A DNA stretch of 64,000 nucleotides from Sulfitobacter brevis (GTDB taxonomy: Bacteria; Pseudomonadota; Alphaproteobacteria; Rhodobacterales; Rhodobacteraceae). Every line of letters begins with the position of its first letter. Position 1 is the stretch's first letter. The notes under the pieces are model-generated. The model made no database searches and was not told where the DNA came from. It saw only the letters and a list, made by a program, of their open reading frames with translations. The translations under genes were made by a program, and so were the position numbers. Positions 1 through 7,009 of the stretch are shown piece by piece. The stretch lies in contig NZ_FOMW01000005.1 in assembly GCF_900112755.1 (NCBI RefSeq), positions 1-64,000 of the forward strand, read 5' to 3'.

Positions 1-32
1 AGTCAAACGTGACCCGCCAATAGATTTCATGT

Positions 33-752
33 TTACGCCGCATTACTCTCTGGTGGTAGGGTTGCTGCGGTCCAGCATCTGCTGTCGCAGTTTCCACATA
101 TGTCCGGCGTCCGGCCTCGCGGTTCGATCACCGCGCCGCAGTCGCGGCAAGCCAATGGCCCCTCGTGAACGACCTCTCGGGGACCATAGGTCTCGGGTGG
201 ATAAACGTCCCAAGCAGGTTCAATCGGCAAGCCGGGCTGCGGCGATTTCGCTTGAAAAAAGCTGAAACTGCCTGAGGATTCTAAATAGCCCTGCCGCACC
301 TCACCCAAGTTGACAAAACCATCATTCCTCAAGGCTTCAAACAACTCGCTTGTGCCAATATTTCTGTGGCGCAGGGTCTGCATATTGGCCACGCCGTTGC
401 GAATGACCTCTGCTGTTTTGCCATCAATGAGCTTCTCAACCGATTTGTAACGAAAAATAAGGATGTCGAGCGCCTTGTTAATTACAACAACAACGGTGAT
501 GACCAGCATCGCGTGAAACAGCGGCACCTCGGGGTAGAACATTGCGTCTCCCACGGAGGAACCTAGCGCGATTACCAGAAGAAATTCGACAGTCGACATC
601 TGCGCAACTGTTCGCCCGCCGACCCAGCGGATCAGTGCCAGCGCATAGGCGTAGACAACCCCGGTGCGAAATATGATTTCGAGATAGAATAACGCCGGAT
701 CCGTCCCTAGGAAAATGCGCGTCAAGTCAAAGGGAACGATTGGATCTTCCAC
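33..752 (-). CDS. DUF421/YetF-family membrane protein with C-terminal zinc ribbon
   Basis: Inner-membrane protein of the YetF/DUF421 family; its biochemical role is not established. Three hydrophobic segments lie near residues 18-40, 55-70 and 80-100, followed by the typical small soluble domain (about 105-165). The C-terminus adds a proline-rich linker and a Cys4 knuckle, CRDC (202/205) and CGNC (219/222), which probably binds zinc and is not part of the core family. I chose the GTG at 752 because AGGA sits 9 bases before it; the TTG at 761 directly abuts AGGA. It lies 83 bases downstream of the DUF892 stress gene on the same strand and may share its transcript. Family call is firm; function is open. 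Confidence 0.85.
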   Translation of the reverse strand: MEDPIVPFDLTRIFLGTDPALFYLEIIFRTGVVYAYALALIRWVGGRTVAQMSTVEFLLVIALGSSVGDAMFYPEVPLFHAMLVITVVVVINKALDILIFRYKSVEKLIDGKTAEVIRNGVANMQTLRHRNIGTSELFEALRNDGFVNLGEVRQGYLESSGSFSFFQAKSPQPGLPIEPAWDVYPPETYGPREVVHEGPLACRDCGAVIEPRGRTPDICGNCDSRCWTAATLPPESNAA

Positions 753-780
753 AAACAGCAATCCTAAAGCATGGCGAAAT

Positions 781-810
781 TCGAGGGAGCGGAAAATTCA
801 GCCCCCTCGA
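781..810 (-). terminator. Possible weak hairpin after the DUF892 gene
   Basis: TCGAGGG (781-787) pairs with CCCTCGA (804-810) around a 16-base loop, in the gap between the DUF892 stop and the DUF421 start. There is no clear U tract, so it may be an attenuator rather than a full terminator. Confidence 0.3.
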
Positions 811-835
811 TCGTCTTTACTCTTACGCGTCACTC

Positions 836-1342
836 TTACGCGTCGGCGGTTGATTTCGCTGCGTCGTTGACGGTCTTGTCAGCAAGTTTGGTCAGATTCT
901 CATCGGTCTTCCATTCCTGCTGCAAGGTCTCGTCGAGCAACTTGGCGGCCTCTGTCATTCCAAGCTCCTTAGCCCAGCGGTGCAAGGTGCCATAACGGGT
1001 GATCTCATAGTGCTCCACAGCCTGCGCTGAAGAGATAAGCCCCGCGTCCAGCGCCGGGCTGCCTTTGAATTCGTCCATGATTTCTTCGGCTTCGGAGATG
1101 ATGCCTTCAATTGCATCGCAGGTTTTACCGCGCGCGGACTTTCCAAGGAGTTCGAAGACTTTTTGCAGTCGTTCAATCTGCTCCTCGGTCTCACCATGGT
1201 GTTTCTCAAATGCAGCGACCAGTTTTTCGTTCGTGGCAGCCCGTTTCATTTTCGGCAAGGCCTTCAAAATCTTGCGTTCAGCGTAGTATATATCTTTCAA
1301 GGTATCCAAAAACAGGTCGTCCAGAGTCTTCTGCTTAGCCAT
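836..1342 (-). CDS. DUF892 (YciE-type) ferritin-like stress protein
   Basis: A 168-residue ferritin-like four-helix protein of the DUF892/YciE family, widespread in bacterial stress regulons. Helices carry the family's acidic/His positions, for example YYAERK near residue 20, HHGETEEQ near 48 and AVEHYEITRYG near 108, the likely di-iron site. Size is normal for the family. A well-formed EcfG promoter lies about 60 bases upstream (1403-1427), so the gene should belong to the general stress response encoded at 59.6-63.3 kb in this window. A 13-base tandem duplication overlaps its stop codon. Exact role is unknown; iron or oxidative protection is inferred from the fold. Confidence 0.9.
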   Translation of the reverse strand: MAKQKTLDDLFLDTLKDIYYAERKILKALPKMKRAATNEKLVAAFEKHHGETEEQIERLQKVFELLGKSARGKTCDAIEGIISEAEEIMDEFKGSPALDAGLISSAQAVEHYEITRYGTLHRWAKELGMTEAAKLLDETLQQEWKTDENLTKLADKTVNDAAKSTADA

Positions 1343-1402
1343 CGTCGCGTCCTCAATACTATTAACGGAAGTTGCTCAAAACTGTGCGTGGAGCAGGTAG
1401 TG

Positions 1403-1427
1403 AACGTGTAGCGGCGCGAGTGGTTCC
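1403..1427 (-). promoter_or_regulatory. EcfG (general stress sigma factor) promoter for DUF892
   Basis: Reading the minus strand, GGAAC (1427-1423) is followed after 16 bases by CGTT (1406-1403), an exact match to the alphaproteobacterial EcfG consensus GGAAC-N16/17-CGTT. Transcription would start near 1396 and leave a leader of about 55 bases before the ATG at 1342. Confidence 0.75.
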
Positions 1428-1510
1428 GGCTGAAGTAAAAATCCTCAGGCCTCGATACGTAGAAAACAGAGGACGATCTTTTGGCTTTATGTAGAGCAGG
1501 TGTACGATCC

Positions 1511-2230
1511 TTACTGAGGCTGAGCTAACCGATACCCTTCGCCCCAGCACGTCACAATCGCACCGCCCATCTTCGCTGCCCGCTGAAATTTTGCTCGGGT
1601 TTTGCAGATGAAGACGTCGATAATCTTCACATTCGGAAATTCATCAAAATCATAGAGGTGATTCAGCAGCTGATCCCGCGTGACAATCTTCCCTTGCGCA
1701 AGCAACAGCCGCTCGACCAAAAGAAATTGCTTTCGCGGGAGCTTCACCAATTCACCCAGAATACGGAGGCTGCCGGTAGTGATGTCCATCTCAATCGGAC
1801 CCGCGTGAATTAGATTATTGCGCGCTAGTGCAAACTGCCTAACGGCGGCCACCGCAGCCATCTCCAACTCAGAAACGGTCGCGTTCTCGGCGAGACAAAT
1901 CATCGCGCCGAGTTCCCAAGCGCGGGCACGCTCTTGGCTACAGTCATTCTTAAGTATTGCAATAATGGGCCTGTGCGCTGTGGCATATTTCAAGCTGATT
2001 AAGGATGCAAACCCATCCGGAGCATTGCCGTCAATGTAGATAAAGACCACTTGAAACTCACTGAGCTGAAGAAGTTCATTTGTTTCAAATTCACAGCGCG
2101 GGGCAATTACCTCCCAACGCTTGCGCTCACCGAGCCTTAAAAGCGCACTCAGACGTGAAGCCATGTTTATCGCCAATATTTTCACTTGAAACTCCAAGCT
2201 TGATGTAGAAATTTTTTTATGATTACCCAT
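1511..2230 (-). CDS. CtrA-like winged-helix regulator with degenerate receiver
   Basis: A 239-residue OmpR/PhoB-type protein. The C-terminal winged helix (from about residue 145) resembles CtrA, with blocks such as MDITTGSLRILG, RDQLLNHLYDF and KIIDVFICKTRAKF. The N-terminal half has a receiver fold: an Asp remains at the phospho-acceptor position (YIDGNAPDG), but the acidic pair is replaced (ILAINMAS) and the conserved Lys near the end is lost. It may therefore act independently of phosphorylation. The ATG at 2230 is preferred because the domain starts just after it, and a longer reading to 2368 would overlap the upstream small gene, which ends at 2247. No partner kinase is adjacent. It is probably co-transcribed with that small gene. 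Confidence 0.75.
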   Translation of the reverse strand: MGNHKKISTSSLEFQVKILAINMASRLSALLRLGERKRWEVIAPRCEFETNELLQLSEFQVVFIYIDGNAPDGFASLISLKYATAHRPIIAILKNDCSQERARAWELGAMICLAENATVSELEMAAVAAVRQFALARNNLIHAGPIEMDITTGSLRILGELVKLPRKQFLLVERLLLAQGKIVTRDQLLNHLYDFDEFPNVKIIDVFICKTRAKFQRAAKMGGAIVTCWGEGYRLAQPQ

Positions 2231-2246
2231 CAGGGCGCTAAACTTC

Positions 2247-2567
2247 TCAGAAAATATATTTCTTCTGTGGTTGCATATTGCCCCACTGGCGCCCGCGCGA
2301 ACGAATTGGCCTCCCAATCCTAGAAACACTGTGTCCGACGCATTCGATGGCGGCTTCATATCGGTCATGAGCGATCACTTTAATCTCAAAGGCCAAATAC
2401 GATGAGTATTTATCCACTTTTGACCGAGACAAATATTGTTCCGAAAACATACCTGTAGTGAGGGCCGAATTTTCGTCGATGCCCGCCAGTATTTCAAGAA
2501 GAACCGCCCTCGGATCACGGGCAACACTACTGTCGGGGTTTAGATTAAGCGGGAGAACTTTCCCCAT
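2247..2567 (-). CDS. Small protein of unknown family, leader of the regulator unit
   Basis: 106 residues, no family recognised. The first 35 residues resemble the 51-residue protein at 4357-4512: both start M-x-K-[VI]-[LF]-P-x-N-L and carry a DP motif followed by an acidic/leucine-rich helix. The upstream sequence is also alike (AATTGAGAGGA versus AATTGAAAGGA before the start). The ribosome site GAGAGGA sits 8 bases before the ATG. It ends 16 bases before the winged-helix regulator, so the two are probably one operon. The C-terminal half is basic and has no match in the 51-residue copy. Expression is likely, from the good ribosome site and shared upstream region; function is unknown. Confidence 0.6.
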   Translation of the reverse strand: MGKVLPLNLNPDSSVARDPRAVLLEILAGIDENSALTTGMFSEQYLSRSKVDKYSSYLAFEIKVIAHDRYEAAIECVGHSVSRIGRPIRSRGRQWGNMQPQKKYIF

Positions 2568-2671
2568 GACGAAGTTCCTCTCAATTAGTTGTTAACCACT
2601 TTCGAGGAATTTCCGTTCTCAATCTAGTCGGCGGATGTATAATGGCGCAGCTCATTTGAGCAAAGTTGTCT

Positions 2672-2698
2672 AAAAGGAGTATGAGCGTATATACTTTT
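2672..2698 (-). promoter_or_regulatory. Candidate operator upstream of the 106-residue gene
   Basis: An imperfect inverted repeat pairs AAAAG (2672-2676) with CTTTT (2694-2698), and AGTAT recurs inside as ATACT. Its centre is 118 bases before the ATG at 2567. The related small gene at 4512 has an AAAGTATA/TATACTTT inverted repeat centred at the same distance. A CATTAT-like -10 element lies between site and gene in both units. Confidence 0.45.
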
Positions 2699-2834
2699 GG
2701 ACACGTTTCTAAGGTATGCGAAATATACGGCGCTACATCGATACGTTTTGCCCTTAGTATAAGATATTGGCTATCGAAGTTCAGGGTAATATACAGGCCC
2801 TAACACACCCCATCCTGATCTATCGGGATGATAG

Positions 2835-4301
2835 TCAAAAAATAAAACAGTCTGATTCCACGATTTTCGACCAAGTGGTTTCTTCTGTCACATTAACGAG
2901 AATACGCTCGTTGCTATCTCTGACCATCAAACTGAAATGAAGATCATCATCGACCATCGTGCGCCAGAGTCTCAGGTCGGATATTCCGTCCACATCCGCG
3001 ACGCTAGACAAATCAATTGTATCAACCTCCGGATTGAAGTCGGTGACGTGATCAATCTGCGCCAGCCGTTCTGCACAGGATCCAGTCAGATTGCCCCAAT
3101 CAACTAGGTCGTTACGTTGGAAAATGAAAACGTCTCGTCCGTGGCCCCCGGTGAGCATGTCGGCACCCGAGCCGCCGAGCAATTTATCATTTCCTCTTCC
3201 ACCATTCAGTGTGTCGTGCCCCGCTCCACCGATAAGACTATCAGCGCCCATATTACCGACTATGTGATCGTTGTCGCCGCCGCCATTGATGCTATCGTGC
3301 CCACCGCCACCAAAAATGCTATCGGCACCCGTGCCGCCCCACACTGTATCATTCCCGAACCCCGCATATATTTGATCATTGCCTTGATTACCGTAAAGTC
3401 GATCGTTCCCTTCGTTTCCATAAAGTGCGTCATCGCCACCCCAGCCGGATAGCTTGTCCGACCCTGCTCCGCCATAAGCCCGATCGTCACCGCGCCCACC
3501 AATGATGACCTCATCGCCTAGCCCGCCGTAGAAAACGTCATTGCCGTCCGCGCCAAACAAGGTGTCGTCACCCGTGCCGCCCCAAATGGTGTCGTCGCCG
3601 CTCTGTGCATATACGACGTCATCGTTCAGCCCAGCCGAGATGAGATCGCCCCCCATCGACCCCATTACTGGGGCTAGTACGTCAGATCTGTTTTCATCAT
3701 CGTCATGGATGATCCGCCCTCCATCGGTAGGGACAAGCCCTGCCGGGACGTAATTCTGAGGGTCAGAGAAGGCCACATCCGTTAACTGGCCGAAATCAGG
3801 GACGTCCTGTATCCTGATAAAGTGGCTCTCTTGATCGAAATCCCCGGTGAGTGGATCAAAATTTGCACCCCCATTTCCATTCATATCCACGCGAGCACCG
3901 TGCAAAGCGTAGAAGATGAATCCGCCGCCCGTGTCGATAAGCATCCACTGCTGCGGCGAGGCGTCAGGATCATTATGATCGCCATTGAATGAAACAATTC
4001 GCACATTTTCCGGTGGATTGCTCAAATCTATCGGTGTGCCACCGATCTGGATCACGTCACTTCTTGAGTCAAAATCTTCTAGCCTGCCAACGACAGTGGA
4101 CCCCACTCGATGGATGTTGGTGAAGTTGAAAGTATCATTGCCACCGCCACCCCTTGCATGATGCCCGTGCGAAAATTCAGATATCCAATCAAAATCGAGG
4201 TTTTGGACGTCGTCGCGCTGGTTATCCGCGCCCCCCGAAAAGGTATGAATTTGACTTGCGCTACCCGCGCCACCTCTTACTGTAAACGTATTCGTCGGCA
4301 T
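2835..4301 (-). CDS. RTX-type calcium-binding secreted protein
   Basis: 488 residues. About residues 220-395 are tandem glycine/aspartate nonapeptides of the GGxGxDxLx type (GGTGDDTLFG, GGAGSDKLSG, GGRGNDKLLG), which form a calcium beta-roll. The last 80 residues have the short hydrophobic/acidic tail ending in CFIF that is usual for type I secretion signals. The first 210 residues carry no catalytic domain I recognise, so this may be a surface or biofilm protein rather than an enzyme or toxin. No type I ABC exporter or membrane-fusion gene is nearby, so export would use machinery encoded elsewhere. It follows the 51-residue small gene by 55 bases and is probably in its operon. Confidence 0.85.
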   Translation of the reverse strand: MPTNTFTVRGGAGSASQIHTFSGGADNQRDDVQNLDFDWISEFSHGHHARGGGGNDTFNFTNIHRVGSTVVGRLEDFDSRSDVIQIGGTPIDLSNPPENVRIVSFNGDHNDPDASPQQWMLIDTGGGFIFYALHGARVDMNGNGGANFDPLTGDFDQESHFIRIQDVPDFGQLTDVAFSDPQNYVPAGLVPTDGGRIIHDDDENRSDVLAPVMGSMGGDLISAGLNDDVVYAQSGDDTIWGGTGDDTLFGADGNDVFYGGLGDEVIIGGRGDDRAYGGAGSDKLSGWGGDDALYGNEGNDRLYGNQGNDQIYAGFGNDTVWGGTGADSIFGGGGHDSINGGGDNDHIVGNMGADSLIGGAGHDTLNGGRGNDKLLGGSGADMLTGGHGRDVFIFQRNDLVDWGNLTGSCAERLAQIDHVTDFNPEVDTIDLSSVADVDGISDLRLWRTMVDDDLHFSLMVRDSNERILVNVTEETTWSKIVESDCFIF

Positions 4302-4356
4302 TTATTCTAGTCCCATCCAAATTGGATTTTTTGAGATTCTTGATTATTTTTGGATA

Positions 4357-4512
4357 TTATTTTCGTTGAAGACGCCCGCTTTCTTCCTTGCGTTTTTCTA
4401 AACGCCGCATTGAATCTAGAATTTCATCCAGAAAGGCAGCATAAAGATCAGCTTCCGGATCTCTGGAGCTGCGGGGCTCTCTTTTTAAATTGGGAGGGAA
4501 TATTTTTTCCAT
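4357..4512 (-). CDS. 51-residue protein of unknown family, leader of the RTX unit
   Basis: No family recognised. The ATG at 4512 is chosen because AAAGGAG lies 7-8 bases before it; the longer reading from 4545 has no such site. The protein is charged, with a helix rich in Leu/Glu/Arg (AAFLDEILDSMRRLEKRK), and its first 20 residues resemble the start of the 106-residue protein at 2567. It sits directly upstream of the RTX gene. It could be a small cytoplasmic partner or regulator of the RTX protein (inference). Being short, the coding claim rests mainly on the ribosome site and the paralogue. Confidence 0.55.
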   Translation of the reverse strand: MEKIFPPNLKREPRSSRDPEADLYAAFLDEILDSMRRLEKRKEESGRLQRK

Positions 4513-4545
4513 GGCTGCGCTCCTTTCAATTGGCTTGTTAAACAA

Positions 4546-4927
4546 GATTTATGAAAGGCGCTTCGCAGTCGAACGAGCGTAGGGATAATGTCTGGAATAA
4601 TTGATTAGAATTTTTTTTAAAGTATATCCTTAGCTATACTTTCAGGACTAAGTTCCCGTTAAAGTTGGGAATTCACGTTGCCTGGTCTGCGGCACAAGAG
4701 GTAAACCGCTGGCCAGCGGACGTCGAACCTATGCTGTGACAGTGCAACCCATCGCGGCACAATCGACCCGAAATTCCTTGGTAACGGCTACAGTGACGTC
4801 CGCCAGCAAAATGCTGCCCGGTAATAGCAAAGTAATCGCCCCCAGCCGTGCGACCTAATTACTTCATCGAAGCTACCAGCACCATTTATACACCCGTTGG
4901 TCTGTGAGGACTTTAGGAATCTACAGA
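4546..4927. other. Intergenic region upstream of the RTX unit
   Basis: About 380 bases without a convincing gene. The left part is AT-rich and holds the inverted repeat at 4619-4642 and the presumed promoter of the 51-residue gene. In the rest (4645-4927) I see no gene, RNA or clear terminator. Confidence 0.5.
4619..4642 (-). promoter_or_regulatory. Inverted repeat upstream of the RTX unit
   Basis: AAAGTATA (4619-4626) and TATACTTT (4635-4642) form a perfect 8-base inverted repeat with an 8-base spacer. It is centred 118 bases before the ATG at 4512, the same distance as the related repeat before the 106-residue gene. Candidate operator. Confidence 0.5.
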
Positions 4928-5380
4928 TTAGCCCATCGACTTGCGATCCGCATAATTTCTGACGAAGTCACCAATCTTTTCTTCCGAGAGATCGAGGCCA
5001 TTTTTCTGACCCAAGGCGATCGCCCCTTCACCAGTCAGCCCATCGTCCGCAGCCCGCGCCATTAACACCATTGCGCTCGCGCGTTTGCCCGATGCGCAAT
5101 GCAGCAAAACCGGTTTTGGCAGTGCCGCGAGCTTTTGGCGAAACTGATCAACCACGCCCGCATCTAAAATATCCGCCGAAACGGGGTGATGTAGATATAC
5201 GAGCCCCGCCTGCTCGGCCAAGCGCTGCTCGTCGTCCGGCAAGATATCCTGTTTTTCGTCACGGGTGCGGAAGTTCACCACGCTCTTAAAACCCTGCTCT
5301 GCAGCCCGCTCAAGGTCAGATGCATCTGGCGCAAAACGTGCGACGCTGTGATCGCTGTCGAAACTTATAAGGTTGTCCAT
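4928..5380 (-). CDS. DUF442 / TIGR01244-type phosphatase-like protein
   Basis: 150 residues, matching the small DUF442 family related to the phosphatase-like domain of Blh proteins and often linked with sulfide or metallo-hydrolase functions. The signature HCASGKRA (Cys plus Arg, C-x4-R as is usual in this family) gives a Cys-based catalytic loop near residue 95. The fold looks complete. I chose the second ATG at 5380, which has GGGA 6 bases upstream; the ATG at 5392 directly abuts AGG. It stands alone, without a Blh hydrolase or sulfide:quinone reductase next to it, so its substrate cannot be inferred. Confidence 0.8.
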   Translation of the reverse strand: MDNLISFDSDHSVARFAPDASDLERAAEQGFKSVVNFRTRDEKQDILPDDEQRLAEQAGLVYLHHPVSADILDAGVVDQFRQKLAALPKPVLLHCASGKRASAMVLMARAADDGLTGEGAIALGQKNGLDLSEEKIGDFVRNYADRKSMG

Positions 5381-5560
5381 GTCGATTCCCATCCTGTACG
5401 AACTTTCGAACTCTGCGATACTTAATGGAGATTACCGGCAGCGGCCCATGCCAAGAGTTGCTGGCTCTCCCTCCACCCAGAAACAACCGGAGTGAAGAAA
5501 GGGTTCCAGCACTGATTGCGTCGCTGCCCCGGACCAAGCGACAAGCGCAGTGGTTCGTGG

Positions 5561-5928
5561 TTAACGCGCCGCAGCGATCACAAGCATTTCGATGCGGTAA
5601 TGCGGCTGCGCCATGCGCGCTTCTACTCACATGCGGGTCGGCGACGTGAAGCCTCAAACCCATGCGTCCCAGACCGCTTTCTTCCCGGCGTAATCACCGA
5701 TATCAACCATCCAGATCTGCACCGATATCAGGCCTTCGTTTACGATCCTGCTTCGGCCAACAGCGCATCGACCTTGACGAAAACATCGCGGGACAGCGCG
5801 GTGATATCTCTGTCCTTTAGCTGCGACACTTGCCCCGCCAGATGCACCTGACCGTTGTGGATCGCACTGGCGGGAAAACGGGCCGTGCCGCCGAATTTCT
5901 TGAGGGGGCGTTCAGGGGTTTGCTCCAA
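5561..5928 (-). pseudogene. Broken RidA (YjgF/YER057c/UK114) family gene
   Basis: The first 62 codons read as a RidA N-terminus (FPASAIHNGQVHLAGQVSQL, then VDALLAEAGS) and stop at about 5740. After a frame change the reading resumes with LISVQIWMVDIGDYAGKK and AVWDAWV, meets a stop, then resumes again with VEARMAQPHYRIEMLVIAAA and a TAA at 5561. This is the full RidA order in three pieces, with the GHAPAR segment scrambled by small indels. RidA deaminates reactive enamine/imine intermediates of PLP enzymes; this copy cannot be functional. The next gene is a LysR regulator on the opposite strand. Confidence 0.85.
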
Positions 5929-6008
5929 GCAATGTTAAATTTTCGCTCTTATGGACAGCGCGCTATATTTCAGGCAAATTTTATCTGCTGAACGTAGCTT
6001 CAGGGTAA

Positions 6009-6896
6009 TTGAAATTGGCAATTAAGATCGAGATGCTTCGCTGCTACTGCGCCGTGGTGCAACAGGGCAGCCTGAACGAGGCCGCAGCACAGTTGAACCG
6101 GACCACCTCTGCGGTTTCGATGACGCTCAAACAGTTCGAAGAGCATGTCGGTGCAGCTCTGTTCGAGACGGCCCGCAAATCGCGGCTCACCCCGCTAGGA
6201 GCGATGATCTATAGCGAGGCGCTACGCGAAATCGAACATTTCGAACGCACTGTCGCAACGATCGAGGGGTTATCGCGGGCCGAGGAAGGGCAAGTACGTC
6301 TGGCCGTCACGCCCTCGGTGGCCGCGGCGATCCTGCCCAATGTGATCCGGCGTTTCCGGTTTGATCATCCTAAAGTCAGGATCGACATGCGCGACATGGA
6401 CAGCGAGTCGGTGCGCCGCGCTTTGGAGGGGGAACGCGCCGATATCGGTATCGGCAGCATCACCGTGGGGCCGGAATTCGAGAGCAAGCTGCTGTTTTCA
6501 GATCCGTTCGGCGTTGTCTGCGGGCCAGATGATCCCTTAGTGCGGCGCGGCAGGCCAGTAAGTTGGGAGGATCTTGCGGCGCGGGACTTCATTGCGAACG
6601 GTCTGTGCCGTTTAATCACCGATGCCAGCTTTGCGCCTATTCTGGAGGCAGCTCTTTTATCGGTGCCCAACACGGCGTCCTTGCTGGCGCTGGTCCGTGG
6701 CGGCGTTGGTCTTACCTTGTTGCCGCGCCGCGCGGTGCCGGAGGAGGACAACGGGCTCGCCTTCCTGCCCTTGGCACAGAGCGATGCGCGGCGTCGTCTG
6801 TATCTTTTTTCTCAACCACGGCGCCTGTTACAGCCTGCGGCGCGCGCTTTCTTGCAAGTCCTCGATGCTGAAGTAGCGGCCCATCAGGACACATAA
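6009..6896 (+). CDS. LysR-family transcriptional regulator
   Basis: 295 residues with an N-terminal winged helix (about 8-66: LNEAAAQLNRTTSAVSMTLK) and a LysR substrate-binding domain (about 90-290). The frame opens with TTG at 6009; another TTG (6015) and an ATG (6033) lie close downstream, so the start is uncertain by up to 8 codons. The gene reads toward the aldehyde dehydrogenase operon. A palindromic LysR-type box (TTGAAT-N3-ATTCAA, 6908-6922) lies in the 113-base gap between them. It probably controls that operon; the effector is unknown. Confidence 0.9.
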   Translation: MKLAIKIEMLRCYCAVVQQGSLNEAAAQLNRTTSAVSMTLKQFEEHVGAALFETARKSRLTPLGAMIYSEALREIEHFERTVATIEGLSRAEEGQVRLAVTPSVAAAILPNVIRRFRFDHPKVRIDMRDMDSESVRRALEGERADIGIGSITVGPEFESKLLFSDPFGVVCGPDDPLVRRGRPVSWEDLAARDFIANGLCRLITDASFAPILEAALLSVPNTASLLALVRGGVGLTLLPRRAVPEEDNGLAFLPLAQSDARRRLYLFSQPRRLLQPAARAFLQVLDAEVAAHQDT

Positions 6897-6907
6897 TTTC
6901 AGAATAG

Positions 6908-6922
6908 TTGAATTATATTCAA
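6908..6922 (+). promoter_or_regulatory. LysR-type (T-N11-A) box
   Basis: TTGAAT and ATTCAA form a perfect inverted repeat with a 3-base spacer, fitting the T-N11-A pattern of LysR regulators. It sits 87 bases before the aldehyde dehydrogenase start, where an activator would bind. Confidence 0.5.
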
Positions 6923-7009
6923 TTTCTTTGAGTTTGAGTGAAGTCACTACATCAGGTCTAGTGCCTCCAACCGCGTCCGGAATTTTCCGGTCCAGACTGG
7001 AGACACACT

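Noticed and set aside
1362-1550. 62-codon frame between the DUF892 and regulator genes
   Set aside because: It crosses the EcfG promoter and the regulator's end, and has no ribosome site or family.
3117-3452. Repeated blocks in the RTX gene as a possible CRISPR or DNA repeat array
   Set aside because: The repeats are 27-base codon echoes of the glycine/aspartate nonapeptides, with no uniform repeat and spacer pattern.
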